Source of the DNA: Myxococcota bacterium
Lineage (GTDB): Bacteria > Myxococcota_A > Polyangia > Polyangiales > Houyiibacteriaceae
Assembly: GCA_028284955.1 (NCBI GenBank)
Contig: JANQQS010000223.1
Location: 1 to 45,938 of the forward strand
Direction of reading: 5' to 3'
DNA length: 45,938 nucleotides
A program made the translations under genes and the position numbers. The notes under the pieces were generated by a model. The model made no database searches and was not told where the DNA came from. It was given only the letters and a program-made list of their open reading frames with translations. Below are positions 1 to 7,392 of the stretch, in pieces (position 1 is the first letter of the stretch; every line of letters starts with the position of its first letter).

Positions 1-98
1 GCGCCCCGGCAGCGCAGGCCAGCCGACGTACGTCGGGTACTTCGGCTGGCCGAGCAGGGGAGGTAAGCCGCGATCAGGCCAAAAGGGCACTGCTCTAG
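1..98 (-). repeat. 98-bp repeat, left copy of window-spanning inverted pair
   Basis: Bases 1-98 are the exact reverse complement of 45829-45926 (base p pairs with 45927-p, compared base by base). Read on the minus strand it starts directly behind the TAG stop (99-101) of the SDR gene, just as the right copy starts at the TAG stop of the last lipoprotein gene. It contains a perfect 10-bp stem (GGCCAGCCGA with TCGGCTGGCC, 15-nt loop), and the loop overlaps a 12-bp palindrome CGACGTACGTCG. There is no T-run, so it is not a classical intrinsic terminator. It is either a dispersed gene-end repeat or an element at which the assembly broke. Confidence 0.9.
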
Positions 99-944
99 CT
101 AGCTCGCGAGCAGGCCGCCATCGACATTCAACACCGTCCCCGTAACCCACGGCGAATCGAGAAGAAATGTGATGGCGCTGGCCACGTCCTCCGCAGCCCC
201 CAAACGTCCGATGGGGTGCATGCTGCGCAGCGTCTCAAGCTGGTCGGAAATGCGCGCTTCGCGCTCGAGGCCCACCGGGGCAATTTCGCCCGGTTGAAGG
301 CGCGGTGTACGCACCATTTCGGTGTCGACTACGCCCGGGGCGACCGCGCTGACGCGGATTTGGTCCGCCGCAAGCTCGAGAGCAAAACTTCGCGTGATCG
401 AAATCAGCGCGGCCTTGGTCGCGGCGTAGACCGCCGTGCCGCGAGTTGGACGCAGGCCGAGCGTGCTGGCCACGTTGACGATCGCGCCACCAGTTCCCTG
501 CAGTCGCATGCAGTGCGCCGCAGCCTGAGACAGAATCAGCGGCGCCACAAAATTGATGGAAAACTGGTCGTCAACGCTGGCCTCGCTGATCGCGCCGACA
601 TCGGCATAGCGAACAACCCCCGCGCAGTTGACGAGGCCATCGATGCCGCCCATGGCGTCGCTGGCTTGCACCACGAGCTGCCCTCGCTGTGCGGCGTCGG
701 TGAGGTCGCCAACCACCACCGTCACCCGTGAAGGGTCAAGGTTGGCCAGGGCCACCAAGCTATCTTCATCTCGCCCCACCGCTACGACTTTGGCCGCAGA
801 GGACAGGAGCGATTCAACGACGGCGTGGCCAATGCCTCGGCTCGCACCGGTGACGAGCACGCGCCCTTGTGACACTTTTTTGGGGGGCGAAACTTTCTTG
901 GAGGACGACACGTTCTTGGGGGTCGATTTCTTTTCAGACGTCAT
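99..944 (-). CDS. Short-chain dehydrogenase/reductase (SDR, FabG-like)
   Basis: NAD(P)-dependent oxidoreductase of the classical SDR family, 281 aa, presumably cytosolic. The cofactor motif TGASRGIG lies near residue 33, the NCAG motif in the middle, the catalytic Ser in VNVAST and the Tyr/Lys pair in YAATK; the C-terminus (GTVLNVDGG) is typical of FabG-like enzymes. The first 26 or so residues are an extra Lys/Ser/Pro-rich tail (KKST, SSKK, PPKK) not found in the fold, probably disordered; no later start fits better. It lies 51 bp behind the dihydroneopterin aldolase-cupin gene on the same strand, so a pterin-reducing role (as for FolM) is possible, but the TGxxxRxG pattern is the ordinary SDR one and the substrate cannot be read from sequence. 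Confidence 0.85.
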   Translation of the reverse strand: MTSEKKSTPKNVSSSKKVSPPKKVSQGRVLVTGASRGIGHAVVESLLSSAAKVVAVGRDEDSLVALANLDPSRVTVVVGDLTDAAQRGQLVVQASDAMGGIDGLVNCAGVVRYADVGAISEASVDDQFSINFVAPLILSQAAAHCMRLQGTGGAIVNVASTLGLRPTRGTAVYAATKAALISITRSFALELAADQIRVSAVAPGVVDTEMVRTPRLQPGEIAPVGLEREARISDQLETLRSMHPIGRLGAAEDVASAITFLLDSPWVTGTVLNVDGGLLAS

Positions 945-995
945 CGGAGCCAGACGTCTACCACTATATCAGAAGCGCGGTCTCAATCGGAGGGC

Positions 996-1781
996 CTATG
1001 CGCCAACCACCGGTCCCCACGGCGGCTCGGGAGGAACATCGGCTGGCTCGCCGTCGGCAGGAATTTCATCGTGCGGCAAAAACCGGGGCGCATCCACGCA
1101 CAAAATGCTTTGAAAATGTTCGCTACGATTTTCGTAGCCGTGAGCCGCGCCGCGGGGCCAGCGGTGCACCGTCCCTGGCAACACGGGCTTTCCCTGGCAA
1201 AGCAGCCCTTCGGAAAGCACCATCTCCGATTCTTTCATCTCTTGGTGGCGATGCAGGGGAATGCTTCTGCCCGGCGCAATATTCAGCCGATAAATCCCCA
1301 CCCCACGCGTCTCGTGGATTACATCCACGCGCCCGAACGGCCGTTCTTCGACGGAGCAATCGGCCCACGATGCGTCGCGCGTGATGTCCAGCGACGGCGC
1401 GGCAAACCCGCGAAGCGCCCCCGGCTTCGTCAACGTAAGCCGAAGCTGGTCCACCTGGGCTCGCCGTTCGCCTGGGCCCGGAGGAGAAAGCAGGTATCGC
1501 GAGAGCGCATGCGCCGCCGTCTCGAGCAACCGAAAGCGGCACGAGCGCAGCAAGAACACGAGCTGCGCGGCGACCGAGGCATAGTTCACGGTTGAGGACA
1601 CGCGCTCGGATAGAGCCGCGGCCTCCGTATTCAGCCGCATTTCGAGATCGACCTGCAGCGGCTGCGAAGCATTGCGTTCATGCGGATAGACTCCGACCAC
1701 GCAATCGACCACCAGCCCAGCAATCCGAAGAGTGTCTAACGCCACGCGCCGTAGACTGAAGCCCTCCCTCCTGAAGTTCAA
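996..1781 (-). CDS. Dihydroneopterin aldolase-like domain fused to a cupin
   Basis: Two-domain protein of up to 261 aa. Residues 15-130 match dihydroneopterin aldolase (FolB), which cleaves 7,8-dihydroneopterin in folate synthesis. The family's catalytic residues are all present: Glu in VYPHER (35), Tyr in VNY (67), Glu in LLET (87) and Lys in LTKPG (119). Residues 150-235 form a small cupin with LHRHQE as metal-binding candidate. FolB proteins are usually about 120 aa and stand alone, so the fusion is unusual. The start is uncertain: the ATG at 1781 is the longest choice, and a GTG at 1745, behind AGGAGGGAGG, would remove a non-conserved leader. It is divergent from the aminotransferase gene and followed by the SDR gene. 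Confidence 0.75.
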   Translation of the reverse strand: MNFRREGFSLRRVALDTLRIAGLVVDCVVGVYPHERNASQPLQVDLEMRLNTEAAALSERVSSTVNYASVAAQLVFLLRSCRFRLLETAAHALSRYLLSPPGPGERRAQVDQLRLTLTKPGALRGFAAPSLDITRDASWADCSVEERPFGRVDVIHETRGVGIYRLNIAPGRSIPLHRHQEMKESEMVLSEGLLCQGKPVLPGTVHRWPRGAAHGYENRSEHFQSILCVDAPRFLPHDEIPADGEPADVPPEPPWGPVVGA

Positions 1782-1803
1782 GCCCTTGCCTGACGGATCG
1801 TTC

Positions 1804-1819
1804 TGCTATGGTGCCCGGG
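1804..1819 (+). promoter_or_regulatory. Candidate extended -10 promoter for the aminotransferase
   Basis: TGC TATGGT (1804-1812) is an extended -10 element with TTGCCT 15 bp upstream. A start about 7 nt downstream (about 1819) would leave almost no leader before the ATG at 1822. Sequence match only. Confidence 0.3.
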
Positions 1820-1821
1820 CC

Positions 1822-3096
1822 ATGGCTTCGAACGGCTCATCCCCTGAACTTGACGCTTCGCTCTCGATGTTTCGCAGCGTACCGCGCACCGGCGTGATCT
1901 ACGTCAGCGTGGAAGCGCAGAAACGCGGTTTTCGGTTCGACGCGGAAGGCTGGTGCAATCTCGGACAAGGCCAGCCGGAAACAGGCTCGCTCCCTGGAGC
2001 TCCTCCGCGCGTGGAGAGCATTCCCGTGCACCACCACGACCTCGACTACGCCCCCGTTCCCGGCATCGGCGAACTTCGTGAGGCCGTGGCCGGGCTCTAC
2101 AATCGCCTGTTTCGGCGCGGCATGCCGTCGCAATACAGCGCCGACAACGTTGCGATTTGCGGCGGCGGGCGGGTCGCCATCATGCGCGCCTGCGCGAGCA
2201 TCGGGCCCGTCCACCTCGGCCATTTCTTGCCCGACTACACCGCGTACGAAGAGTTGCTCGACGTCTTTCGGCGCTTTTTGCCGATTCCCATTCTGCTCGA
2301 CCCGAACGAGGGCTACACCTTCTCCACCGAAGCGCTGCGGCGAGAAATTCTTGGCCGCGGCCTCGGCGCGATTCTGATGAGCAACGCCTGCAACCCAACC
2401 GGCAAACTCATTCACGGCGACCAGCTTGCCGCCTGGGTCGGCACTGCACGGAGCCTCGGCTGCGCGCTTCTGCTCGACGAGTTTTACTCGCACTACGTGT
2501 GGACCGGCGGTGAGCCCATCGTCAGCGCGGCACGCTACGTCGAAGATGTCGATCGCGATCCAGTGGTGATCTTTGACGGTCTCACGAAAAACTGGCGCTA
2601 CCCCGGCTTTCGCACGTCATGGATTGTCGGGCCGAAGAAGGTCATCGCCGCGGCATCGAGCGCAGGGTCGTTTCTGGATGGCGGAGGATGCGCCCCTGTT
2701 CAACGCGCCACCATCGACCTCGTGGGCGAATCACCCACGCTCGCCGAAACCAACGCCATTCACAACGTCTTTCAGCGCAAACGAGACAAGCTGGTGGGCG
2801 GCCTTCGCGCCTTGGGCGTGCGCTTTGATGTCGAACCCGAAGGCACGTTCTACGCCTGGGGCGACCTTTCCGAGCTCCCACCCTCGCTGCGCGACAGCGA
2901 CGCATTCTTCAAAGCCGCGCTCGAACGCAAAGTGATATGCGTGCCCGGCCATTTTTTCGACATCAACCCCGGCAACCGCCGGACTGGGCGCCCTTCTCGG
3001 TTCCGGAACCACGTGCGCTTCTCCTTCGGGCCACCCGAAGCGGTGCTCGACGAAGCGCTCGAGCGCCTTGGCGACCTCGTCCGCGACTCAAGCTAG
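1822..3096 (+). CDS. PLP-dependent class I/II aminotransferase
   Basis: Fold-type I PLP enzyme of 424 aa, presumably an amino-acid transaminase in the cytosol. Visible landmarks, counted from ATG 1822, are ACNPTGK with Asn191, DEFY with Asp219/Tyr222 and the Schiff-base Lys256 in LTKNWRYPGFR, followed by the usual WIVGP segment. The reading frame runs further upstream to 1732, but the extra 30 residues overlap the divergent gene and look non-coding, so ATG 1822 is preferred. It ends 15 bp before the LysR gene on the same strand, suggesting joint transcription. The substrate is not evident; the family includes aspartate, aromatic and alanine-type enzymes. Confidence 0.85.
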   Translation: MASNGSSPELDASLSMFRSVPRTGVIYVSVEAQKRGFRFDAEGWCNLGQGQPETGSLPGAPPRVESIPVHHHDLDYAPVPGIGELREAVAGLYNRLFRRGMPSQYSADNVAICGGGRVAIMRACASIGPVHLGHFLPDYTAYEELLDVFRRFLPIPILLDPNEGYTFSTEALRREILGRGLGAILMSNACNPTGKLIHGDQLAAWVGTARSLGCALLLDEFYSHYVWTGGEPIVSAARYVEDVDRDPVVIFDGLTKNWRYPGFRTSWIVGPKKVIAAASSAGSFLDGGGCAPVQRATIDLVGESPTLAETNAIHNVFQRKRDKLVGGLRALGVRFDVEPEGTFYAWGDLSELPPSLRDSDAFFKAALERKVICVPGHFFDINPGNRRTGRPSRFRNHVRFSFGPPEAVLDEALERLGDLVRDSS

Positions 3097-3111
3097 CGGA
3101 GTAAGCGGGCT

Positions 3112-4053
3112 ATGCAGATCGATTTTGATCTTCTTCGTAGTTTCGTCGAAGTTGCCCGCGCGACGAGTTTTTCGGCCGCCGCACGACGACGCGGGGTTAC
3201 CCAGCCCGCCATCAGTCAACAGATGAAAACGCTCGAAGGGCATTTGGGCGTGCCGCTTTTCGAAAAAGTGGGCCGATACTCGCGACTCAACGAAGCAGGC
3301 AAGCGCCTCTTCGCGCGCATCGCGGACGACTTCTCACACATCGAGGATTCGCTCGAAGATTTTCGCGACCGACCCGCGCGGGTTCGCGGGCAGGTGCGCA
3401 TTGGCACCCCTGGACCGTTTCCCAAGCGATGGCTCCGGCCGCGCCTTCCGCAGCTGATCGAACGCTATCCCGAGCTCGATCTCGAACTCGTCTCCGGGCT
3501 ATCCAAAGACGTTGAAAAGCTCCTCGTACTGGGCAAGATCGAGCTTTCATTCTACTTCGGTTTTCGAACGTCGGCGCAGATCGAGAGCGTGCCCATCGCC
3601 GAAGAAGAAATCGTCGCCGTAGCGTCACCAGAATATCTGCGGCGAAAAGGTGAGCCGCGGTCGATCCAAGATCTCAAAGAGAACCATGTCTTCATCGTCA
3701 ACCGCGAGTGGGTCTTCCGGCCGTGGTGGAAAGAAGTATTCGGCTCGCTCAAAACCGCACCCTCGCGCGTCCGATGCACAGTGATCGATATGGAAGAAAT
3801 GCTCTACTTTGCCCGGCAATCCGCTGGCATCACCGTGCTCCCGACCTACTTCGTCGGCTCCCATATCCAATCCGGCGAGCTCAAGCCGCTTCCCCTGCAG
3901 CGCATCTCCAAAAAGCTCCGCCCCTCCTACCGAAAACCGATCTTCCTCGCCTGGCGAAAAGCCACCTCCCGCTCGGCCAACGTCCGCGCGGTACGCGACG
4001 CGCTACTCGACACCGTTGACCAAGCATCGCTCACCTATTCACGTCGCTTATAG
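3112..4053 (+). CDS. LysR-family transcriptional regulator
   Basis: A 313-aa LysR-type regulator. The winged helix-turn-helix spans residues 5-65 (DLLRSFVEVARATSFSAAA, then TQPAISQQ), joined by a linker helix to a periplasmic-binding-protein-like effector domain (about 90-300). It starts 15 bp after the aminotransferase stop, so it may control that gene or the divergent pterin/SDR pair; LysR proteins usually act on a neighbouring divergent promoter, but here the regulator sits downstream in the same direction. The ligand is unknown. Confidence 0.88.
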   Translation: MQIDFDLLRSFVEVARATSFSAAARRRGVTQPAISQQMKTLEGHLGVPLFEKVGRYSRLNEAGKRLFARIADDFSHIEDSLEDFRDRPARVRGQVRIGTPGPFPKRWLRPRLPQLIERYPELDLELVSGLSKDVEKLLVLGKIELSFYFGFRTSAQIESVPIAEEEIVAVASPEYLRRKGEPRSIQDLKENHVFIVNREWVFRPWWKEVFGSLKTAPSRVRCTVIDMEEMLYFARQSAGITVLPTYFVGSHIQSGELKPLPLQRISKKLRPSYRKPIFLAWRKATSRSANVRAVRDALLDTVDQASLTYSRRL

Positions 4054-4113
4054 GTGCGCCAAACGCTTCTTCATTCGACGGAACCGCGCTCGATAGTCAG
4101 CTTAGCGCGCACC

Positions 4114-4138
4114 GCCTGAAGGCCTCCGCCCTTTAGGC
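4114..4138 (+). terminator. Possible hairpin behind the LysR gene
   Basis: GCCTGAAGG and CCTTTAGGC form a 9-bp stem (one G-U pair in RNA) around a 7-nt loop, between the LysR stop and the next gene. No T-run follows, so intrinsic termination is uncertain. Confidence 0.35.
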
Positions 4139-4165
4139 CGACGGTTCATCGAACGAAGGAGCAGT

Positions 4166-4939
4166 ATGATGGTCAACGAATACACACCGCACTTGGGTGC
4201 GCCCGCGCGCCGCTCGGAGCGACGAACCTGGACACCGAACCAGGCGATTCAGGCTTGCTCTGATGCTTCGACCACAAAACGATGGGCGTCGATCGCGGTG
4301 TGTCTCGCGCTAGCCGTTTCCTCGCTATCGGGATGCGCTGCTCGTTCCGATCAGATCGAATCGAATACCGAAAAAGCGCTCACTGAAACGCTTGGTGGCG
4401 TCAGCATAGGCGCACTCATTGGCCTCGGGCTGGCCATCCGCGCGGTGGCTTGGATCTCCACACCCGAGGGATATCGGCTCTCTGCAAAGGTAGGCAACAG
4501 CTTCTGGCGAAGTGTCGTCGGCACGGCAAACTGGGCGCTCGACCTGTTGCCTGGTTTTGACGATCCCGACGATGCACTTGGGGCGCTCAACACCGATTCG
4601 ACTCAATCCAAAAACGCCGCAACCGGTTTGGCAACGAGTGTCGCACTGGCGGCGATTCAAGAAGCATTGCCACCGGACCACCCTACTTCCGTTTTTGCAA
4701 AGTTGGCCGAAAAAAGCAAGAGTCAAGAGGGTTGCAAAAAGCCGGACGGCACTCCTCATAGCCATGGCGAAACGTGTACCGAAGAGGGGCTGAAATGCGG
4801 CGTTTATGCCGCGCAGGGCGACAACACGATCTTCGTCGAACAGAAAGACGGCCCGCCCAAAAAACTATACTACGTCACGCACTACGCCCTCGAATGCACT
4901 TGCGTAAACGGAGCATGGCAAGAATGCGTCGACCTGTGA
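4166..4939 (+). CDS. Putative lipoprotein of unknown function, possibly interrupted by TGA
   Basis: 257 aa, not recognised. The start ATG at 4166 has a good ribosome-binding site (AAGGAG, 4 nt spacing). A long, partly basic leader of about 42 residues precedes a hydrophobic stretch (SIAVCLALAVSSLSGC), whose LSGC fits a lipobox, so the mature protein would be an outer-layer lipoprotein with Cys near residue 57. The middle has a second hydrophobic, Gly-rich segment (GGVSIGALIGLGLAIRAVAW). The C-terminal third is Cys-rich (GCKK, ETCTE, KCG, LECTCVN, QECVDL), suggesting disulphides. The frame stops at TGA 4937-4939 but carries on sensibly for 64 more codons (see next entry). Confidence 0.65.
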   Translation: MMVNEYTPHLGAPARRSERRTWTPNQAIQACSDASTTKRWASIAVCLALAVSSLSGCAARSDQIESNTEKALTETLGGVSIGALIGLGLAIRAVAWISTPEGYRLSAKVGNSFWRSVVGTANWALDLLPGFDDPDDALGALNTDSTQSKNAATGLATSVALAAIQEALPPDHPTSVFAKLAEKSKSQEGCKKPDGTPHSHGETCTEEGLKCGVYAAQGDNTIFVEQKDGPPKKLYYVTHYALECTCVNGAWQECVDL

Positions 4940-5134
4940 GGCGCGTCGGCCAAATGCTTCGCCGAGGCGCCGGCGTTTCCATCCACGACTCCGAACCCAA
5001 AAGGAGCTCCCAACCAGTCCGATTCGTGCACCAACGAAGACAAATACTTGATCACCTACGCCAAACGCGACGGGCTCATGGGGAAACGGACGGTATGCGA
5101 AACCAGACGCTGGAGCTTGAAAGAAGGGATCTAG
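4940..5134 (+). other. In-frame, coding-like continuation of the preceding gene after TGA
   Basis: Directly after the TGA at 4937-4939 the same frame stays open for 64 codons up to TAG 5132-5134. The conceptual peptide begins GASAKCFAEAPAFPS and ends KRTVCETRRWSLKEGI. It continues the Cys-rich composition of the preceding domain (three more Cys), and most third positions are G or C as in neighbouring genes. No start codon with a ribosome-binding site introduces it. The plain reading is a nonsense mutation or base-call error that cut the gene short; programmed readthrough is possible but unsupported. Confidence 0.5.
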
Positions 5135-5754
5135 CGAACGTCGAAACAGCGAACGTCGAAACAGCGAACGTCGAAACGGAGCGTAATAGGTCAACGCACC
5201 TGAGTCGCGCGGCTCTTGTCGCAGCCTTTTGTACCACTGCCTGCGCAAGCCAGGTCGACGTCTCGCGGACAAACGATGTTGAAAAAGGCCTCGCGCCCGA
5301 CAATGTCGCAGTCCTTCGGTATGACCGAGGCCCGTTCAAAGATCACGAGTTCGCGCTGAGCTTCGAGCACTGCGGAAACCCAGCTGCGGCGAGCCTCAGT
5401 ATTCGTGGGCCTAGCCTTCAGGGAAGCGACATCAAAGCCCGCCACATCGACATCGGAGTAGGCCACGTGGTCACGCGCCGTCGCTTTTATTTTGGTTTGA
5501 GCGAAGCTCAGCAAATCATTCTAAGCTCGCTTCCAGGCTACCAAGCTCCGCCAGCAGGACCACCGTTCAGCCTGCTGCCGCGCCAAGTCATCCAATGGAA
5601 CCTCGTCGTAGTTTGGGACCCTCCTGGTTCCGAGCATCCAGACGAAGAGCAGGCAAGCGCATATGTTCAGGCGCACGTACCGTACACGTGGTCTCAGAAG
5701 CTTCTGGGACCGTCCATTCCATACGAAATCGAGCTTTGCTTGCTGACCGAATGA
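5095..5754 (+). CDS. Putative exported protein of unknown function
   Basis: 219 aa from ATG 5095, not recognised. The N-terminus is odd: about 13 residues, then ANVET three times (encoded by a 15-bp tandem repeat), then a short hydrophobic stretch LSRAALVAAFCTTACAS resembling a lipoprotein signal, though TTAC is a poor lipobox. A CTG at 5200, directly before that stretch, would give a far more normal signal peptide, so the true start is open. The remainder is a globular beta-rich sequence (ALSFEHCGN, LVVVWDPPGSE, PYEIELCLL). The first 40 nt overlap the continuation of the preceding frame. It converges on the GAPDH-like gene, leaving only 28 bp between them. Confidence 0.5.
   Translation: MRNQTLELERRDLANVETANVETANVETERNRSTHLSRAALVAAFCTTACASQVDVSRTNDVEKGLAPDNVAVLRYDRGPFKDHEFALSFEHCGNPAAASLSIRGPSLQGSDIKARHIDIGVGHVVTRRRFYFGLSEAQQIILSSLPGYQAPPAGPPFSLLPRQVIQWNLVVVWDPPGSEHPDEEQASAYVQAHVPYTWSQKLLGPSIPYEIELCLLTE
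5133..5177 (+). repeat. 15-bp tandem repeat, three identical units
   Basis: AGCGAACGTCGAAAC is repeated exactly three times (5133-5147, 5148-5162, 5163-5177). In the frame of the 5095 gene it encodes ANVET three times. The array begins inside the TAG that closes the continuation of the previous gene. Confidence 0.95.
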
Positions 5755-5782
5755 CGCAAGAAGGAGGTGTTCCTAGCAGAGG

Positions 5783-6787
5783 CTAACAACGATGGAGAAC
5801 AAGCTTCCGTCGCATCTCCCGAAGGACATCCTGCGCCCGGGTCGACTGAGTGCAATAGAGGAACGCTGCGAGGGTGGTGAGCAGGGTGTTGCCTTCTTGG
5901 GGCACGAAGGCCCATCCGATGATCTGTGTGTCGCGGACGACAAGGTTGTTGTCGACGACGATCGCGTGGGCATAAAGCCGCCCTGCTTCTCCGTGCCGTC
6001 GGCCAAACTCGAATACGCGGTTTGAATCGAATCGATGGGTGGTGGCGAGCCAAGGGTCGAGTTCAAAGCGTGGCTCGAGGGGGGCGCGGCCGTGAATCGA
6101 AAAGCGCACCGCGTGAAGCAGCTGGCTCGGGGTGGTGATGTCTGAACTGGTGAGCTCGGGGCTGGCGCCGACGCTGGCGAACACTCTTTGTGCCAAAATT
6201 GAGTGATTTGTGCCAAAATTACGGCTCCTGTGTCGCGCAACTACGTTGGCGCCGACCAATCGCTCGGATGAGCCGATGTCTTCGGAACGACGCACAAATA
6301 CGAAATCGGCGTGTTCAAGTGTCTCTAGCGTTGTTCCGCATGCAGCTCGGAGAAGGCTCACCGCGGCGTGGGTATTGCATGACGCCACATGCACTAGACA
6401 CGGCTCGTCAGAAGTCGACCGAACGACTCCATCGTTGGTGCCCGCCACCATGGGCACGCCAAAGCCTTCTTCGCTTCCTTGCGCGCACACGCCACGCAGG
6501 TGACCGCGCGCCTGGTATTCGCTCTTGTCGCGCAGCGGCGCGCCTTCTTTTCGACAATCGAACACGTAGTCGCTCGCGTCTACCGCGCGCCATCGCTCCG
6601 CAGCACTGGACGCGCGGACGACCTCGGCGCCGAGCTCTTCTAGCTGGCGAAGCTCGACTTCGAAAAATGGCTGGGGATCGTTTTTGACCACCGATACCAC
6701 GTCGATTCCCAAACGCGCTCGATGGCGAAGCAAGAGCTGGGCAAGCGTCGTTCCGATATTGCCCGCGCCGATGACGACCACGTTCAT
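5783..6787 (-). CDS. Archaeal-type (type II) glyceraldehyde-3-phosphate dehydrogenase homologue
   Basis: 334 aa with an N-terminal Rossmann fold (VVVIGAGNIGTTLAQ) and the hallmark SCNT at 136-139, whose Cys137 corresponds to the catalytic Cys of archaeal type II GAPDH. A following VRRSEDIG segment (from 165) matches the conserved VRR region of that family. Bacterial glycolytic GAPDH (GapA) uses a different motif (SCTTN) and is not this protein. Its start overlaps the stop of the phosphoglycosyl transferase gene by 4 bp (ATGA), so translation is probably coupled. This suggests a dehydrogenase acting on a sugar-derived aldehyde or phosphate in a polysaccharide pathway rather than central glycolysis (inference). 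A short duplication (TTGTGCCAAAATT twice, 6187-6219) lies inside the gene. Confidence 0.6.
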   Translation of the reverse strand: MNVVVIGAGNIGTTLAQLLLRHRARLGIDVVSVVKNDPQPFFEVELRQLEELGAEVVRASSAAERWRAVDASDYVFDCRKEGAPLRDKSEYQARGHLRGVCAQGSEEGFGVPMVAGTNDGVVRSTSDEPCLVHVASCNTHAAVSLLRAACGTTLETLEHADFVFVRRSEDIGSSERLVGANVVARHRSRNFGTNHSILAQRVFASVGASPELTSSDITTPSQLLHAVRFSIHGRAPLEPRFELDPWLATTHRFDSNRVFEFGRRHGEAGRLYAHAIVVDNNLVVRDTQIIGWAFVPQEGNTLLTTLAAFLYCTQSTRAQDVLREMRRKLVLHRC

Positions 6788-7392
6788 AGAGCCTCAACGC
6801 GGTTCATGTGCCTCTTCCTCGATTTCGTTTGCGCGCGAAACCATGCTCGAGCGCGTTCTCTGCCGCTCACCATCGTTACTCCGCTTGCCGCAAGCCACAT
6901 CGCATCGTTCCGAATCACATCAATCCAAGCTCGCGAGGATGCCACGTACGTTCGATCGTAGAGCCACGTCACACGTCGATGACACCGGCCCCGCAGCCGC
7001 AGCTGGCCCGGCCCGGTAAGCCCCGGTCGCACCGACCAGCGCACATCAAACCGGGACGCGCCCCACCCCAATCGCTCCACATCGTTCTGAGTGAGCGGCC
7101 GCGGCCCCACCAAGCTCATATCGCCTTTGAGCACATTCCAAAGCTGAGGAAGCTCGTCGATCCCAAGTTCGCGCAACACCCGACCCACCTTGGTTACCTC
7201 GCCGCCTCGCATAGTGCGGAACTTCCGCAACCGAAACGGCATGCGCCCAATTCCAAGCCGCTCTTGAGAAAAAAACACCGGCCGCCCATCCAGAAGCCAA
7301 ATTGCCAGCGCGGCGCCACAAAGCGCGGGAGCGGTCACAAAGAACATCGCGCCGCTTCCTGATACATCGAACCAGCGTTTGGCGTCAGTCAC
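6784..7392 (-). CDS. Monotopic phosphoglycosyl transferase (bacterial sugar transferase)
   Basis: Small initiating sugar-phosphate transferase (202 aa), which moves a sugar phosphate from a nucleotide sugar to undecaprenyl phosphate at the cytoplasmic membrane. A single re-entrant hydrophobic segment (FFVTAPALCGAALAIWLL, 17-34) is followed by the basic RKFRTM motif, the catalytic Asp79-Glu80 in GIDELPQLWNVLKGDMS and VGPRPL. It matches the catalytic half of WcaJ/WbaP-type proteins without their extra N-terminal helices. The start is a GTG sharing GTGA with the yggS stop, and its own stop overlaps the next gene by 4 bp. No other polysaccharide genes are nearby. Confidence 0.85.
   Translation of the reverse strand: MTDAKRWFDVSGSGAMFFVTAPALCGAALAIWLLDGRPVFFSQERLGIGRMPFRLRKFRTMRGGEVTKVGRVLRELGIDELPQLWNVLKGDMSLVGPRPLTQNDVERLGWGASRFDVRWSVRPGLTGPGQLRLRGRCHRRVTWLYDRTYVASSRAWIDVIRNDAMWLAASGVTMVSGRERARAWFRAQTKSRKRHMNRVEAL

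Noticed and set aside
4937-4939. TGA as a selenocysteine codon
   Set aside because: No SECIS-like hairpin was evident directly downstream and the position is not next to a redox motif; nonsense mutation is simpler.
4774-5094. Upstream extension of the 5095 gene to an ATG at 4774
   Set aside because: The extra residues are almost all Arg/His/Leu from an out-of-frame reading of the preceding gene; no ribosome-binding site supports it.
5133-5177. CRISPR array
   Set aside because: Units are directly adjacent without spacers; it is a coding minisatellite. No other region has repeat-spacer periodicity and no cas gene is present.
5783-6787. Glycolytic GapA
   Set aside because: The bacterial SCTTN motif is absent; SCNT and the following region fit the archaeal type II family instead.
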